64,000 bases of DNA from Paenibacillus illinoisensis NBRC 15959 (lineage in GTDB: Bacteria; Bacillota; Bacilli; Paenibacillales; Paenibacillaceae), in assembly GCF_004000925.1 (NCBI RefSeq), contig NZ_BIME01000002.1:372001-436000 (forward strand), read 5' to 3'. This document shows, in pieces, positions 1 through 8,102 of the stretch. Position 1 is the stretch's first letter, and the number at the start of each line of letters is the position of its first letter. The notes under the pieces are model-generated. The model had not been told where the DNA came from and did no database searches. It was given only the letters and a program-made list of their open reading frames with translations. A program made the translations under genes and the position numbers.

Positions 1-200
1 AGGATCTCGAAGAAACATTTCCTGCTTTCTTGATTATCATCCTTACTCCACTAACGCACAGTATTGCGACAGGTATTGGCGTAGGGTTCATCTTCTATCC
101 GGTTCTGAAGCTGCTTCGTGGTAAAGGAAAGGATGTTCATCCTGTATTCTACGTGTTTGCGGTATTGTTCTTCATCCAGCTTGTATTTCTGGATCACTAG
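1..200 (+). CDS. NCS2 family (AzgA-like) purine permease, C-terminal end
   Basis: Only the last 66 codons or so are present; the gene enters from the left edge and ends in TAG at 198-200. The peptide begins with the motif DLEETFPAF, followed by a hydrophobic segment containing LTHSIATGIG and a last hydrophobic stretch ending in FLDH. This is the typical C-terminus of AzgA-type nucleobase:cation symporters (guanine, hypoxanthine or adenine uptake; compare PbuG and PbuO of Bacillus). A strong terminator follows 19 bases downstream. The substrate cannot be decided from this fragment. Confidence 0.8.
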   Translation, partial: DLEETFPAFLIIILTPLTHSIATGIGVGFIFYPVLKLLRGKGKDVHPVFYVFAVLFFIQLVFLDH

Positions 201-218
201 AAAACGATTTAAAATAGA

Positions 219-258
219 AGGAGAGCGACCTGTAATTATACAGGCCGCTCTCCTTTTT
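219..258 (+). terminator. Rho-independent terminator of the purine permease gene
   Basis: A 15-position stem (AGGAGAGCG-A-CCTGT against ACAG-GC-CGCTCTCCT, one A/C mismatch) closes a 6-base AATTAT loop and is followed by TTTTT. Confidence 0.88.
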
Positions 259-405
259 GGTTTATTTTGTATGGATCTCAAGCACAACCTTACACGATTG
301 AAAGATTCATGAAAGCTTGATAGATAGGAGCTTTTTTCCACTATCGGTATACTTGAACCATTAAGGGCTGCGGAGTGCAGCCATTCATTATGGGAGGAGT
401 TACAG

Positions 406-1833
406 ATGGATTTCATTCAAGTGGTACAGAAACTATTACCTGTCGTGGGTGTTGCATTAATAGTCGGTCTCATAGCCTTGGGAATCGTGTTAGTAACGTA
501 TAGGTTGTATAGAAAAAGAGGTGGAAAACGCATCATAAAATTATGGCAGTTTATAGCCTCATTATCGTTGATGGGCTGGCTGATCATGGTCATGATGTTA
601 ACTACATTTAGCAGAGGCGCTAACTATACCGGATGGGTAAACCTGGAGTTGTTCAGCGGCTATGTAAGTGCATGGAATCAATGGTCGCTGAGTGAATTCC
701 AGCTTATTATTTTCAATATGTTGATGTTTGCACCACTAGGCTTCCTGCTTCCGCTTCTGGGAATGAAGACACGTGGCTTCAAGTCGATATTAATCATATC
801 GCTGATGATTACAGTAGGTATAGAAACATTTCAAATGGTGACAGGCAGAGGGATTTTTGAACTGGATGACATACTACACAATACGCTCGGCAGTTTAGCC
901 GGATATGGGTTGATGAGTGCAATCCTTGATATCAGGCAAAAAAAGAGAATATCCTTCAAAGCTATGTTTCGTGCGTTCTGTATTCCTTTGACCTTTGTAC
1001 TGTTATTTACAGGGGCACTTATCATGTATTCCAGCCAAGAACTCGGGAACCTTGCCATTCGTCCAGCCACATCGCAGAAAATGAATCAAGTCCATGTGAC
1101 GCTAGACACGAAACTGCCCGACCACGCTGAACCCGCAGCACTATATCGAAGCTTTGAGATTTATAACATGGAGTATGCCAAGCAGATGGTTTCATTACTG
1201 AGTGATCATTTTCAACTGCAACAGAGAGGTCACATCTCCATTGACGGATTCAACCGAATCTGGAAGCTGTATGACAGCGGAGGGAACGATTACACCTTTA
1301 ATTACAACATGAATAGCGGTAATTGGTCGTTGGCACCTGATCAGTATGCGACGATCTCAATGCAGCCGGAGGTTCTGACAGAAAAAGGAACTGCCTATGG
1401 TAAGTGGCTAAGTCAGCATGGATTACTGCCTCAAAAAGCTGAATTTAGTACGCAAAATGAAGATACCGTTCGATGGGATTTGCATATGACCAACTCCGAT
1501 ATGTCAACAGAACAGCGAGACTTTGATCATGGGATGATCATCATTGTTCCTGCGGCAGAAGGTCTTATTCCACAGGAATTGTTCTATGCCATGAATAAAA
1601 ATAAATATATTCGCACTGTTGATGTGAGCAGTCCAGCGCAGGCGTATGAAGAAGTTCTCAGAGGGAATTTCTACATGTATAATGACCTGCAAAAAAACGA
1701 CAAATTGATTGTGACGGATTATGAATTGACCTATGCCTACGATTCAAAGGGGTATTACCAGCCAGTCTACCAATTCAAGGGGACTCTCAACGGGGAAGAG
1801 TGGAGCACTCAGATACCGGCCTTGAAGAATTGA
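406..1833 (+). CDS. VanZ-domain membrane protein with large C-terminal ectodomain
   Basis: 475 aa. The N-terminal ~200 residues hold about five or six membrane segments and the VanZ signatures: FNMLMFAPLGF near residue 105 and the ELDDILHNTLGSLAGYG segment near residue 145. After a last membrane helix near residues 185-205 there is a ~270-residue soluble region, probably outside the cell, that I do not recognise; it is rich in Tyr, Asn and Asp. VanZ proteins are membrane proteins linked to teicoplanin or lipoglycopeptide resistance in enterococci, but most homologues have no known role, so resistance should not be assumed. The ATG is preceded by GGGAGGAG at good spacing. It appears monocistronic, with a terminator 20 bases after the stop. 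The VanZ part is seen; the role of the C-terminal part is unknown. Confidence 0.8.
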   Translation: MDFIQVVQKLLPVVGVALIVGLIALGIVLVTYRLYRKRGGKRIIKLWQFIASLSLMGWLIMVMMLTTFSRGANYTGWVNLELFSGYVSAWNQWSLSEFQLIIFNMLMFAPLGFLLPLLGMKTRGFKSILIISLMITVGIETFQMVTGRGIFELDDILHNTLGSLAGYGLMSAILDIRQKKRISFKAMFRAFCIPLTFVLLFTGALIMYSSQELGNLAIRPATSQKMNQVHVTLDTKLPDHAEPAALYRSFEIYNMEYAKQMVSLLSDHFQLQQRGHISIDGFNRIWKLYDSGGNDYTFNYNMNSGNWSLAPDQYATISMQPEVLTEKGTAYGKWLSQHGLLPQKAEFSTQNEDTVRWDLHMTNSDMSTEQRDFDHGMIIIVPAAEGLIPQELFYAMNKNKYIRTVDVSSPAQAYEEVLRGNFYMYNDLQKNDKLIVTDYELTYAYDSKGYYQPVYQFKGTLNGEEWSTQIPALKN

Positions 1834-1852
1834 CTACTATGCAAGTTTGTAC

Positions 1853-1878
1853 AAAAGCGAGCAAACAGCTCGCTTTTT
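1853..1878 (+). terminator. Rho-independent terminator after the VanZ gene
   Basis: Perfect stem AAAAGCGAGC / GCTCGCTTTT with loop AAACA and a short T run. Confidence 0.85.
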
Positions 1879-2062
1879 CTAATTGTAGTTCTACACACGG
1901 GAAAAGTTTACCCACTCCAATTCTTTTAGTTTGTTATAACAGTCTTGCCGCGTTCAGATTATGTTTCACTGTCCCCAAAACGTTTCTCTAGACCCACATA
2001 ATCTCTCGATGATACTATCAAAAACGTGCTAGAAGACTGGGGAATGCAGGAGGATTTTATTC

Positions 2063-2950
2063 GTGGATCAACTGAAGTACGACAATTTAAAAATGGGTGA
2101 ACGAGGAGCCATTATTAGCATCATTGCTTATATATGCCTGACCGCATTAAAACTGGTTATCGGTTCCATCGCAGGCTCAGAAGCGCTCAAAGCAGATGGG
2201 TTGAATAACGCAACCGATATTGTGGCATCGATCGCAGTCCTTATTGGACTCCGGCTTGCTCAACGTCCAGCAGACAAGGATCATACATATGGTCACTGGA
2301 AAGCGGAGACCGTTGCATCATTAGTTGCTTCTTTCATCATGATGGCTGTTGGTTTACAAGTTTTATTTGAAGCCATTGGTTCCGTCTTTCAAGGGGAAAA
2401 TGAATCGCCTGATCCGATTGCCGCATATACAGGCATTTTCTGTGCTGTTGTGATGTACTTGGTCTATCGCTACAATAAACGACTTGCTACCAAAATCAAG
2501 AGCCAGGCGGTCATGGCCGCAGCTCGTGATAATATATCCGATGCTTGGGTAAGTGCCGGTACCGTCATTGGAATTGTAGGCTCGCAGTTTGGCCTGCCTT
2601 GGCTTGACCCGGTAACAGCAGTCATCGTAGGTTTCCTCATTTGTAAAACAGCATGGGATATTTTCAAAGAGGCTACTCACCATTTAACAGACGGTTTTGA
2701 TGTGGAGCTTATTCGGGAGTACAGAAAAACCATTGCTACGATTGATGGGGTAGAGACAGTGAAAGATGTAAGAGCGAGAAGCTACGGAAATAATGCGGTT
2801 GTAGACGTCGTTATTACGGTTCGTTCTGACCTGGACATGCAGCAAGCACACGATATATGCACCGATGTTGAAGACGAATTGCTCAGAGAACACGACGTGT
2901 ATACTGTACATGTACATGTTGAACCAGAGATGTGGGAAGAATCCTTGTAA
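2063..2950 (+). CDS. CDF-family divalent metal efflux transporter, probably Mn2+ type
   Basis: 295 aa cation diffusion facilitator; these proteins form membrane dimers that export divalent metals using the proton gradient. The N-terminal ~205 residues contain six membrane segments. The first metal motif in helix 2 is GLNNATD (N-x-x-x-D) and the second in helix 5 is ARDNISD (D-x-x-x-D). An N/D plus D/D site is the pattern associated with manganese-type CDFs, whereas zinc exporters carry His/Asp, so Mn2+ is my preferred substrate; this is inference. Residues ~210-295 form the cytosolic ferredoxin-like dimer domain, with a His-rich end (VHVHVEPE). The start is GTG, 10 bases after AGGAGG. It stands alone, with its own terminator. 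Fe or Co transport remains possible. Confidence 0.87.
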   Translation: MDQLKYDNLKMGERGAIISIIAYICLTALKLVIGSIAGSEALKADGLNNATDIVASIAVLIGLRLAQRPADKDHTYGHWKAETVASLVASFIMMAVGLQVLFEAIGSVFQGENESPDPIAAYTGIFCAVVMYLVYRYNKRLATKIKSQAVMAAARDNISDAWVSAGTVIGIVGSQFGLPWLDPVTAVIVGFLICKTAWDIFKEATHHLTDGFDVELIREYRKTIATIDGVETVKDVRARSYGNNAVVDVVITVRSDLDMQQAHDICTDVEDELLREHDVYTVHVHVEPEMWEESL

Positions 2951-2965
2951 CGATATATAAGATGT

Positions 2966-2998
2966 AAACCAGTGGACGTTCCTCGTCCATTGGTTTTT
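2966..2998 (+). terminator. Rho-independent terminator of the CDF gene
   Basis: Stem AAACCAGTGGACG / CGTCCATTGGTTT (one mismatch), loop TTCCT, then TTTTT. Confidence 0.88.
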
Positions 2999-3111
2999 AT
3001 TTTTTTCTAATCAAAAGTTTCAGAAATGACAAAAGAATAGACGATGTCCATCAGAATGCACCAATGAAGGCTATTGCCTATATATTGTTGTAGAAAAGGA
3101 GCTGACGGATC

Positions 3112-3717
3112 ATGATGGATTATATTCCAACGTACTATTATCCTGTCTATCGAAAGGCAGATCATTTGAGCTGGACGCCAGCCAGCGTCGATTTAAACAG
3201 GAAGCTCAGATCACTATGGGAACAGCATGTGTTCTGGACGAGATTAACGGTGAACAGTATCGTCGATGGGCTTGAGGATGTCCAGCCAACAACCGCGAGA
3301 CTTCTACGCAATCCAAGTGATTTCGCCATGGTGCTAGAAGCATTGTACGGGACGGCCATAGCCAATCAATTTGAAAAATTGTTTAGAGAACATTTAACGA
3401 TTGCCGCCGAACTTGTTAGTAACTTGAAGTCAGGTAACACGACAGCTGCAGCAGATGCTCAGAAACGGTGGTATGCGAATGCAGATGCAATAGCAGCCTT
3501 TCTCGCCCAAATTAATCCATACTGGTCCCAAATCGAATGGCACCGGATGATGCATGAGCATTTACGTCTCCTCACGGAAGAAGTAGCAACTCGGATAGCG
3601 AAAGATTACGTAAGAAATGTTGCAATAAGTGATTCAATTCAACAGCAGGCGTTAGAGATGGCGGATATGATGACAGGCGGAATTGTACAACAATTCCCGG
3701 CGGTATTTCAGTATTAA
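3112..3717 (+). CDS. Uncharacterised 201-aa cytosolic protein
   Basis: I do not recognise an enzyme family. The protein has no signal peptide or membrane segment. It is rich in predicted helix, with many Trp and aromatic residues, and contains short blocks that look conserved: SLWEQHVFWTRL near residue 40, LLRNPSDF near 65 and QINPYWSQIEWHRMM near 140. The abundance of His and Trp in those blocks, in an all-helical protein of this size, would suit a metal- or ligand-binding bundle, but this is only inference. The ATG pair at the start is preceded by AAAGGAGCTGACG. The gene is flanked by the CDF terminator upstream and its own terminator downstream, so it is expressed alone. It seems intact. 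Confidence 0.6.
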   Translation: MMDYIPTYYYPVYRKADHLSWTPASVDLNRKLRSLWEQHVFWTRLTVNSIVDGLEDVQPTTARLLRNPSDFAMVLEALYGTAIANQFEKLFREHLTIAAELVSNLKSGNTTAAADAQKRWYANADAIAAFLAQINPYWSQIEWHRMMHEHLRLLTEEVATRIAKDYVRNVAISDSIQQQALEMADMMTGGIVQQFPAVFQY

Positions 3718-3781
3718 TTAAAATGCATGAAGAGCATCCAATTAAATTTGCTGGATAGTTAAATAAGAGTGTTTAAACTAT

Positions 3782-3807
3782 AAGTCGCTATCTAAGCGAC
3801 TTTTTTT
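3782..3807 (+). terminator. Rho-independent terminator (AAGTCGCT/AGCGACTT type)
   Basis: Perfect 8-bp stem AAGTCGCT / AGCGACTT, loop ATCTA, then TTTTTTT. One of four near-identical terminators in the window (also at 4922, 19323 and 44092). Confidence 0.88.
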
Positions 3808-3919
3808 GATTTTCAATGATTAAGTAAAATACGGGGAGTTACCTCACCCTGATGAAGGTTTGCAAAAACTACATTTAGATGGATAATAGTGGTACAGAAT
3901 ACGAGAGGAGTGATGTCTT

Positions 3920-3979
3920 ATGAAAAGACATTTATATGATAACAGGGCAGATCAAAATGGGGGGAACACGTTTAAGTAG
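3920..3979 (+). CDS. Possible 19-aa leader peptide or chance small ORF
   Basis: An ATG preceded by GAGAGGAG at about 9 bases opens a 19-codon frame (MKRHLYDN... ending in TFK) that stops 43 bases before the kinase-like gene at 4023. The peptide is hydrophilic and resembles nothing I know. The ribosome binding site is better than that of the downstream gene, so translational coupling or leader control is conceivable. A frame this short can easily occur by chance. Confidence 0.25.
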   Translation: MKRHLYDNRADQNGGNTFK

Positions 3980-4022
3980 CCCTATAAACGGCGTGAATCC
4001 CCAAATGTGAGGGGACGATAAT

Positions 4023-4907
4023 ATGGATCAAAAATCGATTCCATTCAACATGGATCATGTATCATTTGAACTTCAAGAAGACCATGATTTCACTTGGCTA
4101 CAATCGCTTGGTACCGTTTTTAGCGTGTTTGACCAGCAGGATTCGGGTAACATCAGTTTTGGAGTTGAGATTAACGGCAAGAAGCGATTTGTTAAATATG
4201 CGGGTTGCAGACCGATGGCGTTCTCTGGGGATCCCAGAGATGCAATTTCCAGATTAAAACGTGCGATGCCGCTGTACGAAACCTTGGCTCACCCCAATCT
4301 CATTGAGCTTATAGATCATTTTGAAACAAGAGATGGGTATGCTGCCATTTTTGAATGGTTTACTGGTGAATGCCTGCATTCACACTGGTTATTTGCAGGG
4401 GAGGCAAAACATTGTCACCCTGAGTCGCCTTTTTATAAATATAAACAATTATCAATTGAGCAAAGGCAGTATTCACTGGATACGATATTTGAGTTTCATC
4501 AACACGTGGAGTCCAAAGGATACGTTGCTGTTGACTTTTATGACGGTAGTATTCTGTATGATTTTACAACGGATGAAACGAAGATTTGTGATATTGACTT
4601 CTACAGAACGTCTCCTTCCGTCAATGACATGGGAGAGAACTTTTGGGGAGCAGCACGCTCAAAGGCACCGGAAGAGTTCACACGGGGTGCGCCTATTGAT
4701 GCGAGAACGAATGTGTTCACCATGGGAGCCATTGCATTCGGGTTGCTGGGTGGTGAGATGGAACATTCATTTGCAAAATGGGAAGCAAACAGATCACTAT
4801 ACGAAGTCGCTCTACGAGCGGTTAGTCAGGATCGTGATCAACGATACAGATGTGTCCGTGAATTCTTCATTGCTTGGAATGAAGCTAAAAAGGGATATAA
4901 CAATTGA
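4023..4907 (+). CDS. Divergent serine/threonine protein kinase-like protein
   Basis: 294 aa with a recognisable but remodelled eukaryotic-type kinase fold. The beta-3 lysine is likely in RFVKYAG (near residue 60). The catalytic loop reads VAVDFYDGSI instead of HRDLKPEN: the aspartate is kept, but the usual lysine and asparagine are not in their normal context. The DFG motif appears as CDIDFYR. A possible APE motif is KAPEEF, followed by DARTNVFTMGAIAFGLL, matching the DvwSlGvil block of helix F. No membrane segment or extracellular domain is visible. Proteins of this type occur singly in Bacillus and Paenibacillus, and their substrates are unknown. Whether it phosphorylates protein, a small molecule or nothing is undecided. 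The ATG follows GAGGGGACGATAAT. Confidence 0.7.
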   Translation: MDQKSIPFNMDHVSFELQEDHDFTWLQSLGTVFSVFDQQDSGNISFGVEINGKKRFVKYAGCRPMAFSGDPRDAISRLKRAMPLYETLAHPNLIELIDHFETRDGYAAIFEWFTGECLHSHWLFAGEAKHCHPESPFYKYKQLSIEQRQYSLDTIFEFHQHVESKGYVAVDFYDGSILYDFTTDETKICDIDFYRTSPSVNDMGENFWGAARSKAPEEFTRGAPIDARTNVFTMGAIAFGLLGGEMEHSFAKWEANRSLYEVALRAVSQDRDQRYRCVREFFIAWNEAKKGYNN

Positions 4908-4921
4908 ACTTATCTGACTAA

Positions 4922-4947
4922 AAGTCGCTGTTTAGCGGCTTTTTTTA
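4922..4947 (+). terminator. Rho-independent terminator of the kinase-like gene
   Basis: AAGTCGCT / AGCGGCTT stem (one G-T pair), loop GTTT, long T run. Confidence 0.88.
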
Positions 4948-5121
4948 ATTACATTGGGCTGATTTCTTACGCTTGGAAGGAGTTTAGGAACTTCATCCTT
5001 TGCATTTTAGGTTGTTCATACTCCGTTCATATTGCATTCATTCAGAGGACAACTTGGTTGGTTAGACTTGCATCAGTAGCCGGAAGGCCATTGTATAGAT
5101 GACAAGAGGAGCTGAAAGAGA

Positions 5122-6108
5122 TTGACACAACAAGTAGCAAGGGAAGTAAGGAAACGTACATTATTCAAGAAAGTGTTACATATTTTACTTAAAATTATCG
5201 CTGTAATCGTAATAGCCATCCTGCTTTTTGTAGCCAGCGTGTATACGTTTAACAAGGTTAGCCGTTATTCAGAACAAAAAAGAACGGAACCTTACGGTCA
5301 GCTTGTATCTGTGGATGGGAAGCAGATGAATGTTTCGATTCAGGGGAAAGGCGAAGAGACGGTTGTCCTGCTACCCGGTTATGGAACAGCGGCACCTGCA
5401 CTTGATTTTAAACCACTTATCGCAGAATTAGCACCATTTTACAAAGTCGTTGTCGTTGAGCCTTTTGGTTACGGATTAAGCGATCAGACTGAGAAGGAGC
5501 GCAGCACTGCAAATATCGTAAGTGAAATTCATGAAGCATTACAAAGCCTCGATATTGACCGGTACATTCTCATGGGGCATTCCATATCAGGGATCTATAG
5601 TCTGGATTATGTGAACCAATATCCGGACGAGGTGAGAGCATTTATCGGGCTGGATAGCAGTGTTCCAACGCTGAAAGAAGAACAGACCATTGATTCATCG
5701 GTGACCACTCCGATTAAATGGTTTCGTAACCTGGGCTTCCACCGCATACAGTTAAAACTAAGCACGGACCCTTATGAAGGACTGCCATATGATCAACAAA
5801 CCAAAGAGCAAATAGACATCTTCATACGTAAAAACATGTATAACAACACGCAGTTGAACGAGGCAGAGCACATGTATGCCAACTTTACTGAAGCCGAGAA
5901 GCTATCGTTCCCTCAAAACTTACCGGTTCTCCTCTTTGTTCAAGCGAATAACGCCGCAACGGATCAATGGGTTCCCGAACATGAGAAGCAAATAAAGGAT
6001 TCTACACATGCAGAAATGCTCCTAATGGATGCGGGACATTACTTGTATCGTTCCCATCCCCAAGAAATCTCTGAAAAAATCAAGGAGTTTACGAGAGAAT
6101 TAAAATAA
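5122..6108 (+). CDS. Membrane-anchored alpha/beta hydrolase
   Basis: 328 aa. A single hydrophobic segment at about residues 18-42 follows a basic N-terminus, so the catalytic domain probably faces outside, anchored by the uncleaved signal. The alpha/beta hydrolase core shows the oxyanion region VLLPGYGTAAP, the nucleophile elbow GHSIS (G-x-S-x-G), an acidic residue in the NAATDQWVPEH region and the catalytic His in DAGHYLY near the C-terminus. The substrate is unknown; esterase or thioesterase activity on a small acyl compound is typical. The chosen start is TTG, 8 bases after GAGGAGCTGAAAGAG, because no nearer ATG precedes the membrane segment. The gene appears monocistronic. Confidence 0.8.
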   Translation: MTQQVAREVRKRTLFKKVLHILLKIIAVIVIAILLFVASVYTFNKVSRYSEQKRTEPYGQLVSVDGKQMNVSIQGKGEETVVLLPGYGTAAPALDFKPLIAELAPFYKVVVVEPFGYGLSDQTEKERSTANIVSEIHEALQSLDIDRYILMGHSISGIYSLDYVNQYPDEVRAFIGLDSSVPTLKEEQTIDSSVTTPIKWFRNLGFHRIQLKLSTDPYEGLPYDQQTKEQIDIFIRKNMYNNTQLNEAEHMYANFTEAEKLSFPQNLPVLLFVQANNAATDQWVPEHEKQIKDSTHAEMLLMDAGHYLYRSHPQEISEKIKEFTRELK

Positions 6109-6187
6109 TGGAGTGAAGTCCTGTAGGAACCGGTAAGAGGAGAGGGATGGAAGTTACCAAGCGGTCATCGTAAAAGTAGTCATAGGA

Positions 6188-6235
6188 CAACAAGAAGCGA
6201 GCTCGTGCTATCAGTGCACGGCTCGCTTCTTGTTG
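6188..6235. terminator. Long stem-loop, possible terminator without a clear U tract
   Basis: A perfect 15-bp stem CAACAAGAAGCGAGC / GCTCGCTTCTTGTTG encloses an inner CGTGC/GCACG pair. It lies between the hydrolase and the convergent SDR gene. Neither side carries a long T run, so termination efficiency is uncertain. Confidence 0.5.
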
Positions 6236-6371
6236 ATTACACCTGTCCTAAACGAGAAGGGATAAATGGCTGCCTATTCGCCTTGCTCTCTGGAGTTATG
6301 ACTTAGCGTGGAGGAATCAAATGTAAAAATGGTGATCATTAAAGGTACCGTTTCGTAAACTTCCGGTTAGG

Positions 6372-7331
6372 TTAGAGATCAAACTTCACACCGGTTAATT
6401 TCTCGCTAAGCAGCCACAATCGTTGTGCTGAGTCAGAGTCAATGGCCCAAGGCAGTACACCTGGCATATCCTGCACCGTAGGTACGGCTCTGGCAATGTT
6501 CACATCTAAACAGTACACACCGCCTTGACCTTCCAGAGTCGGACTTGTGGCACACCATACACTCGTTGCTGCTCCTTGCTCTTCTGTCTTGAGGTCCATT
6601 CCAAAGTCCAAATTATTCAATTCTTCCTCGGACAGGAAGCGTGACAAATCGGTATAGATTGCACCAGGATGGACAGCGAATGTCCGAATGCCATAATCAT
6701 ACCCGAGTTCATCTAATGAAACGGCAAAAAGGGAGTTTGCAGATTTGGACTGTCCGTAAGCTCTCCATTTCTCATATGGTTCTTGTTCGAAATTCGGGTC
6801 TTCAAAGTTAACTCCTCCGAACACAATGCCTGAAGAGGAGACCGAGACGACTCTAGCGCTTCCTGCTTGTTTAAGGGCAGGCCACAAACGCGCAGTGAGC
6901 TGGAAATGTCCTAGATGATTTGTAGCGAATTGGGATTCGTACCCACGGAAATCCCGGGTCAGGGGAGGAACCATGATACCAGCATTGTTAATAAGAATAT
7001 CAAGTGGGCGTTGCGAATCCAGGAAGCGCTTGGCGAAGGCATCAATGGAATCGAGGTCCATGAGATCAAGCTCTTCTATCTCAACATGAGGGATATCGGC
7101 TAGAGCCGTACGAGCCTTCTCTATAGTCCGTGCAGGTATAATGACTGTAGCACCGGCTTCTGCCAAAGCACGGGTGGTCTCCAGTCCAATGCCAGAGTAT
7201 CCGCCGGTTACAATACAAATTTTATCGCTTAGATTGATTTCTTGGAGCGTATCTTTTGCTGTGGAATGTTTTCCGTAACCTGATGTAATGGGCTCCTGAG
7301 GAGTACGACGATAAGTTTTGTTTGAGTGCAT
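6372..7331 (-). CDS. Short-chain dehydrogenase/reductase (extended N-terminus)
   Basis: 319 aa NAD(P)-dependent oxidoreductase. The Rossmann signature TGGYSGIG begins near residue 42, NNAG (INNAGIM) lies near 118, the catalytic Ser is in the VSVSSSG block and the Tyr-x3-Lys is YGQSKSA near residue 193. The overall sequence resembles retinol dehydrogenase/protochlorophyllide reductase-like SDRs annotated as general oxidoreductases. I chose the ATG at 7331 (MHSNKT) because AAAGGAG lies just upstream; a longer frame begins 39 bases earlier but lacks such a site and would overlap the promoter. It lies downstream of a MerR regulator gene, with a MerR-type promoter in the 67-base gap. Its physiological substrate is unknown; aldehyde or ketone detoxification is plausible. 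Confidence 0.87.
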   Translation of the reverse strand: MHSNKTYRRTPQEPITSGYGKHSTAKDTLQEINLSDKICIVTGGYSGIGLETTRALAEAGATVIIPARTIEKARTALADIPHVEIEELDLMDLDSIDAFAKRFLDSQRPLDILINNAGIMVPPLTRDFRGYESQFATNHLGHFQLTARLWPALKQAGSARVVSVSSSGIVFGGVNFEDPNFEQEPYEKWRAYGQSKSANSLFAVSLDELGYDYGIRTFAVHPGAIYTDLSRFLSEEELNNLDFGMDLKTEEQGAATSVWCATSPTLEGQGGVYCLDVNIARAVPTVQDMPGVLPWAIDSDSAQRLWLLSEKLTGVKFDL

Positions 7332-7361
7332 GTTTAATTCTCCTTTTCGTGATGTGTACAT

Positions 7362-7392
7362 AACATACATCTTAAAGTTAACTTTAAGTCAA
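7362..7392 (-). promoter_or_regulatory. MerR-type promoter with perfect 18-bp dyad operator
   Basis: On the minus strand a -35 TTGACT (7392-7387) and -10 TATGTT (7367-7362) are separated by 19 bases. The spacer region carries the perfect palindrome CTTAAAGTTAACTTTAAG (7388-7371). Overlong spacers with a central dyad are the hallmark of promoters activated by MerR-family regulators, which untwist the DNA. The site sits directly between the MerR gene and the SDR gene. Confidence 0.85.
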
Positions 7393-7398
7393 GCATCC

Positions 7399-7773
7399 TC
7401 ACTCAGGAAGGTTCTTCTTCGAAATCAAATCATCATAGAATCCAATTTTCTGATTGATGCGTTCTAGATTGGATTGGATTTGGGCAATCTGGTGTTCTAC
7501 GCTTTTTTTGTGTTGGATTAAAATATCTCTTCGGTCTTCAAGCATAGTCTCCACCTGATAGCCTAAGTTCATATAGGCTTTCAGGTCTTCAATGCTCATT
7601 CCCGTTTCCTTTAAACAGAGGAGAAATTTCAACAGCAGTACATGTTCTTCCTTGTAAACCCGTCTTCCACCATCATTACGTTCAATTTCGGGGAGAATCC
7701 CCTCTTTTTCGTAATATCTGAGAGTCGAAGCATTGATATTCAATATAGATTGCATTTCACTTATGGTATACAC
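7399..7773 (-). CDS. MerR-family transcriptional regulator
   Basis: 124 aa. The N-terminal winged helix reads YTISEMQSIL, then ASTLRYYEKEGIL (the usual STLRYYE recognition block) and RRVYKEEHV. A coiled-coil dimer helix covers roughly residues 75-115 (rich in Glu, Ile, Gln and Asn). No cysteine cluster for metal binding is visible, so the signal may be an electrophile or small organic molecule, as in AdhR-like regulators; that is inference. I place the start at a GTG giving MYTISEM, since GAGGTG lies 6 bases upstream; an upstream in-frame GTG would overlap that site. Its likely targets are the SDR gene just downstream and perhaps the exporter at 18065, whose promoter has a related dyad. Confidence 0.88.
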   Translation of the reverse strand: MYTISEMQSILNINASTLRYYEKEGILPEIERNDGGRRVYKEEHVLLLKFLLCLKETGMSIEDLKAYMNLGYQVETMLEDRRDILIQHKKSVEHQIAQIQSNLERINQKIGFYDDLISKKNLPE

Positions 7774-8102
7774 GTGCTTCACCTCACAAACTTGAACTCC
7801 AATTTTTATATATCTGACTAATAGCTCTTCATATTAATATATCAAGGTATTCGTAGACTAACAAAATAACCGTTTGGTCGAAAGCGAGAAGGGAGCTAAC
7901 TCTGTGAAATTCATGGAGTATAGACTTACGGGTCGATCCCAGTTATACATAGTATTGTCTTTTGAGATTTTCTGATATTTGGCTTGGCCTGCTTAAGGGA
8001 TTTGGTTACTATGAGCAATTGTCTAGATGACGATAGGCTATATATTGGTGAGTTTACCTAGTCCCAGTTTTCAACCACCGCATATCTTAGGCATAAGGAG
8101 GT
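7774..8102. other. Intergenic region between merR and the collagen-like gene
   Basis: AT-rich and without convincing genes. A 23-codon frame (GTG at 7904 to TGA at 7975, preceded by AAGGGAGC) is possible but unsupported. The ribosome binding site AAGGAGG at 8095-8101 belongs to the next gene. Confidence 0.4.

Noticed and set aside
1800..1991. 63-codon frame after the VanZ gene
   Set aside because: It starts inside the VanZ gene and crosses the terminator; no ribosome binding site.
1972..2044. TCCCC...GGGGA leader hairpin, possible metal riboswitch before the CDF gene
   Set aside because: Only short outer and inner pairings match and the yybP-ykoY and czcD consensus elements are absent.
8081..8089. 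CATATCTTA as a sigma-K -10 box for the collagen-like gene
   Set aside because: The transcript would start inside the ribosome binding site and the -35 region is poor, so the match is probably chance.
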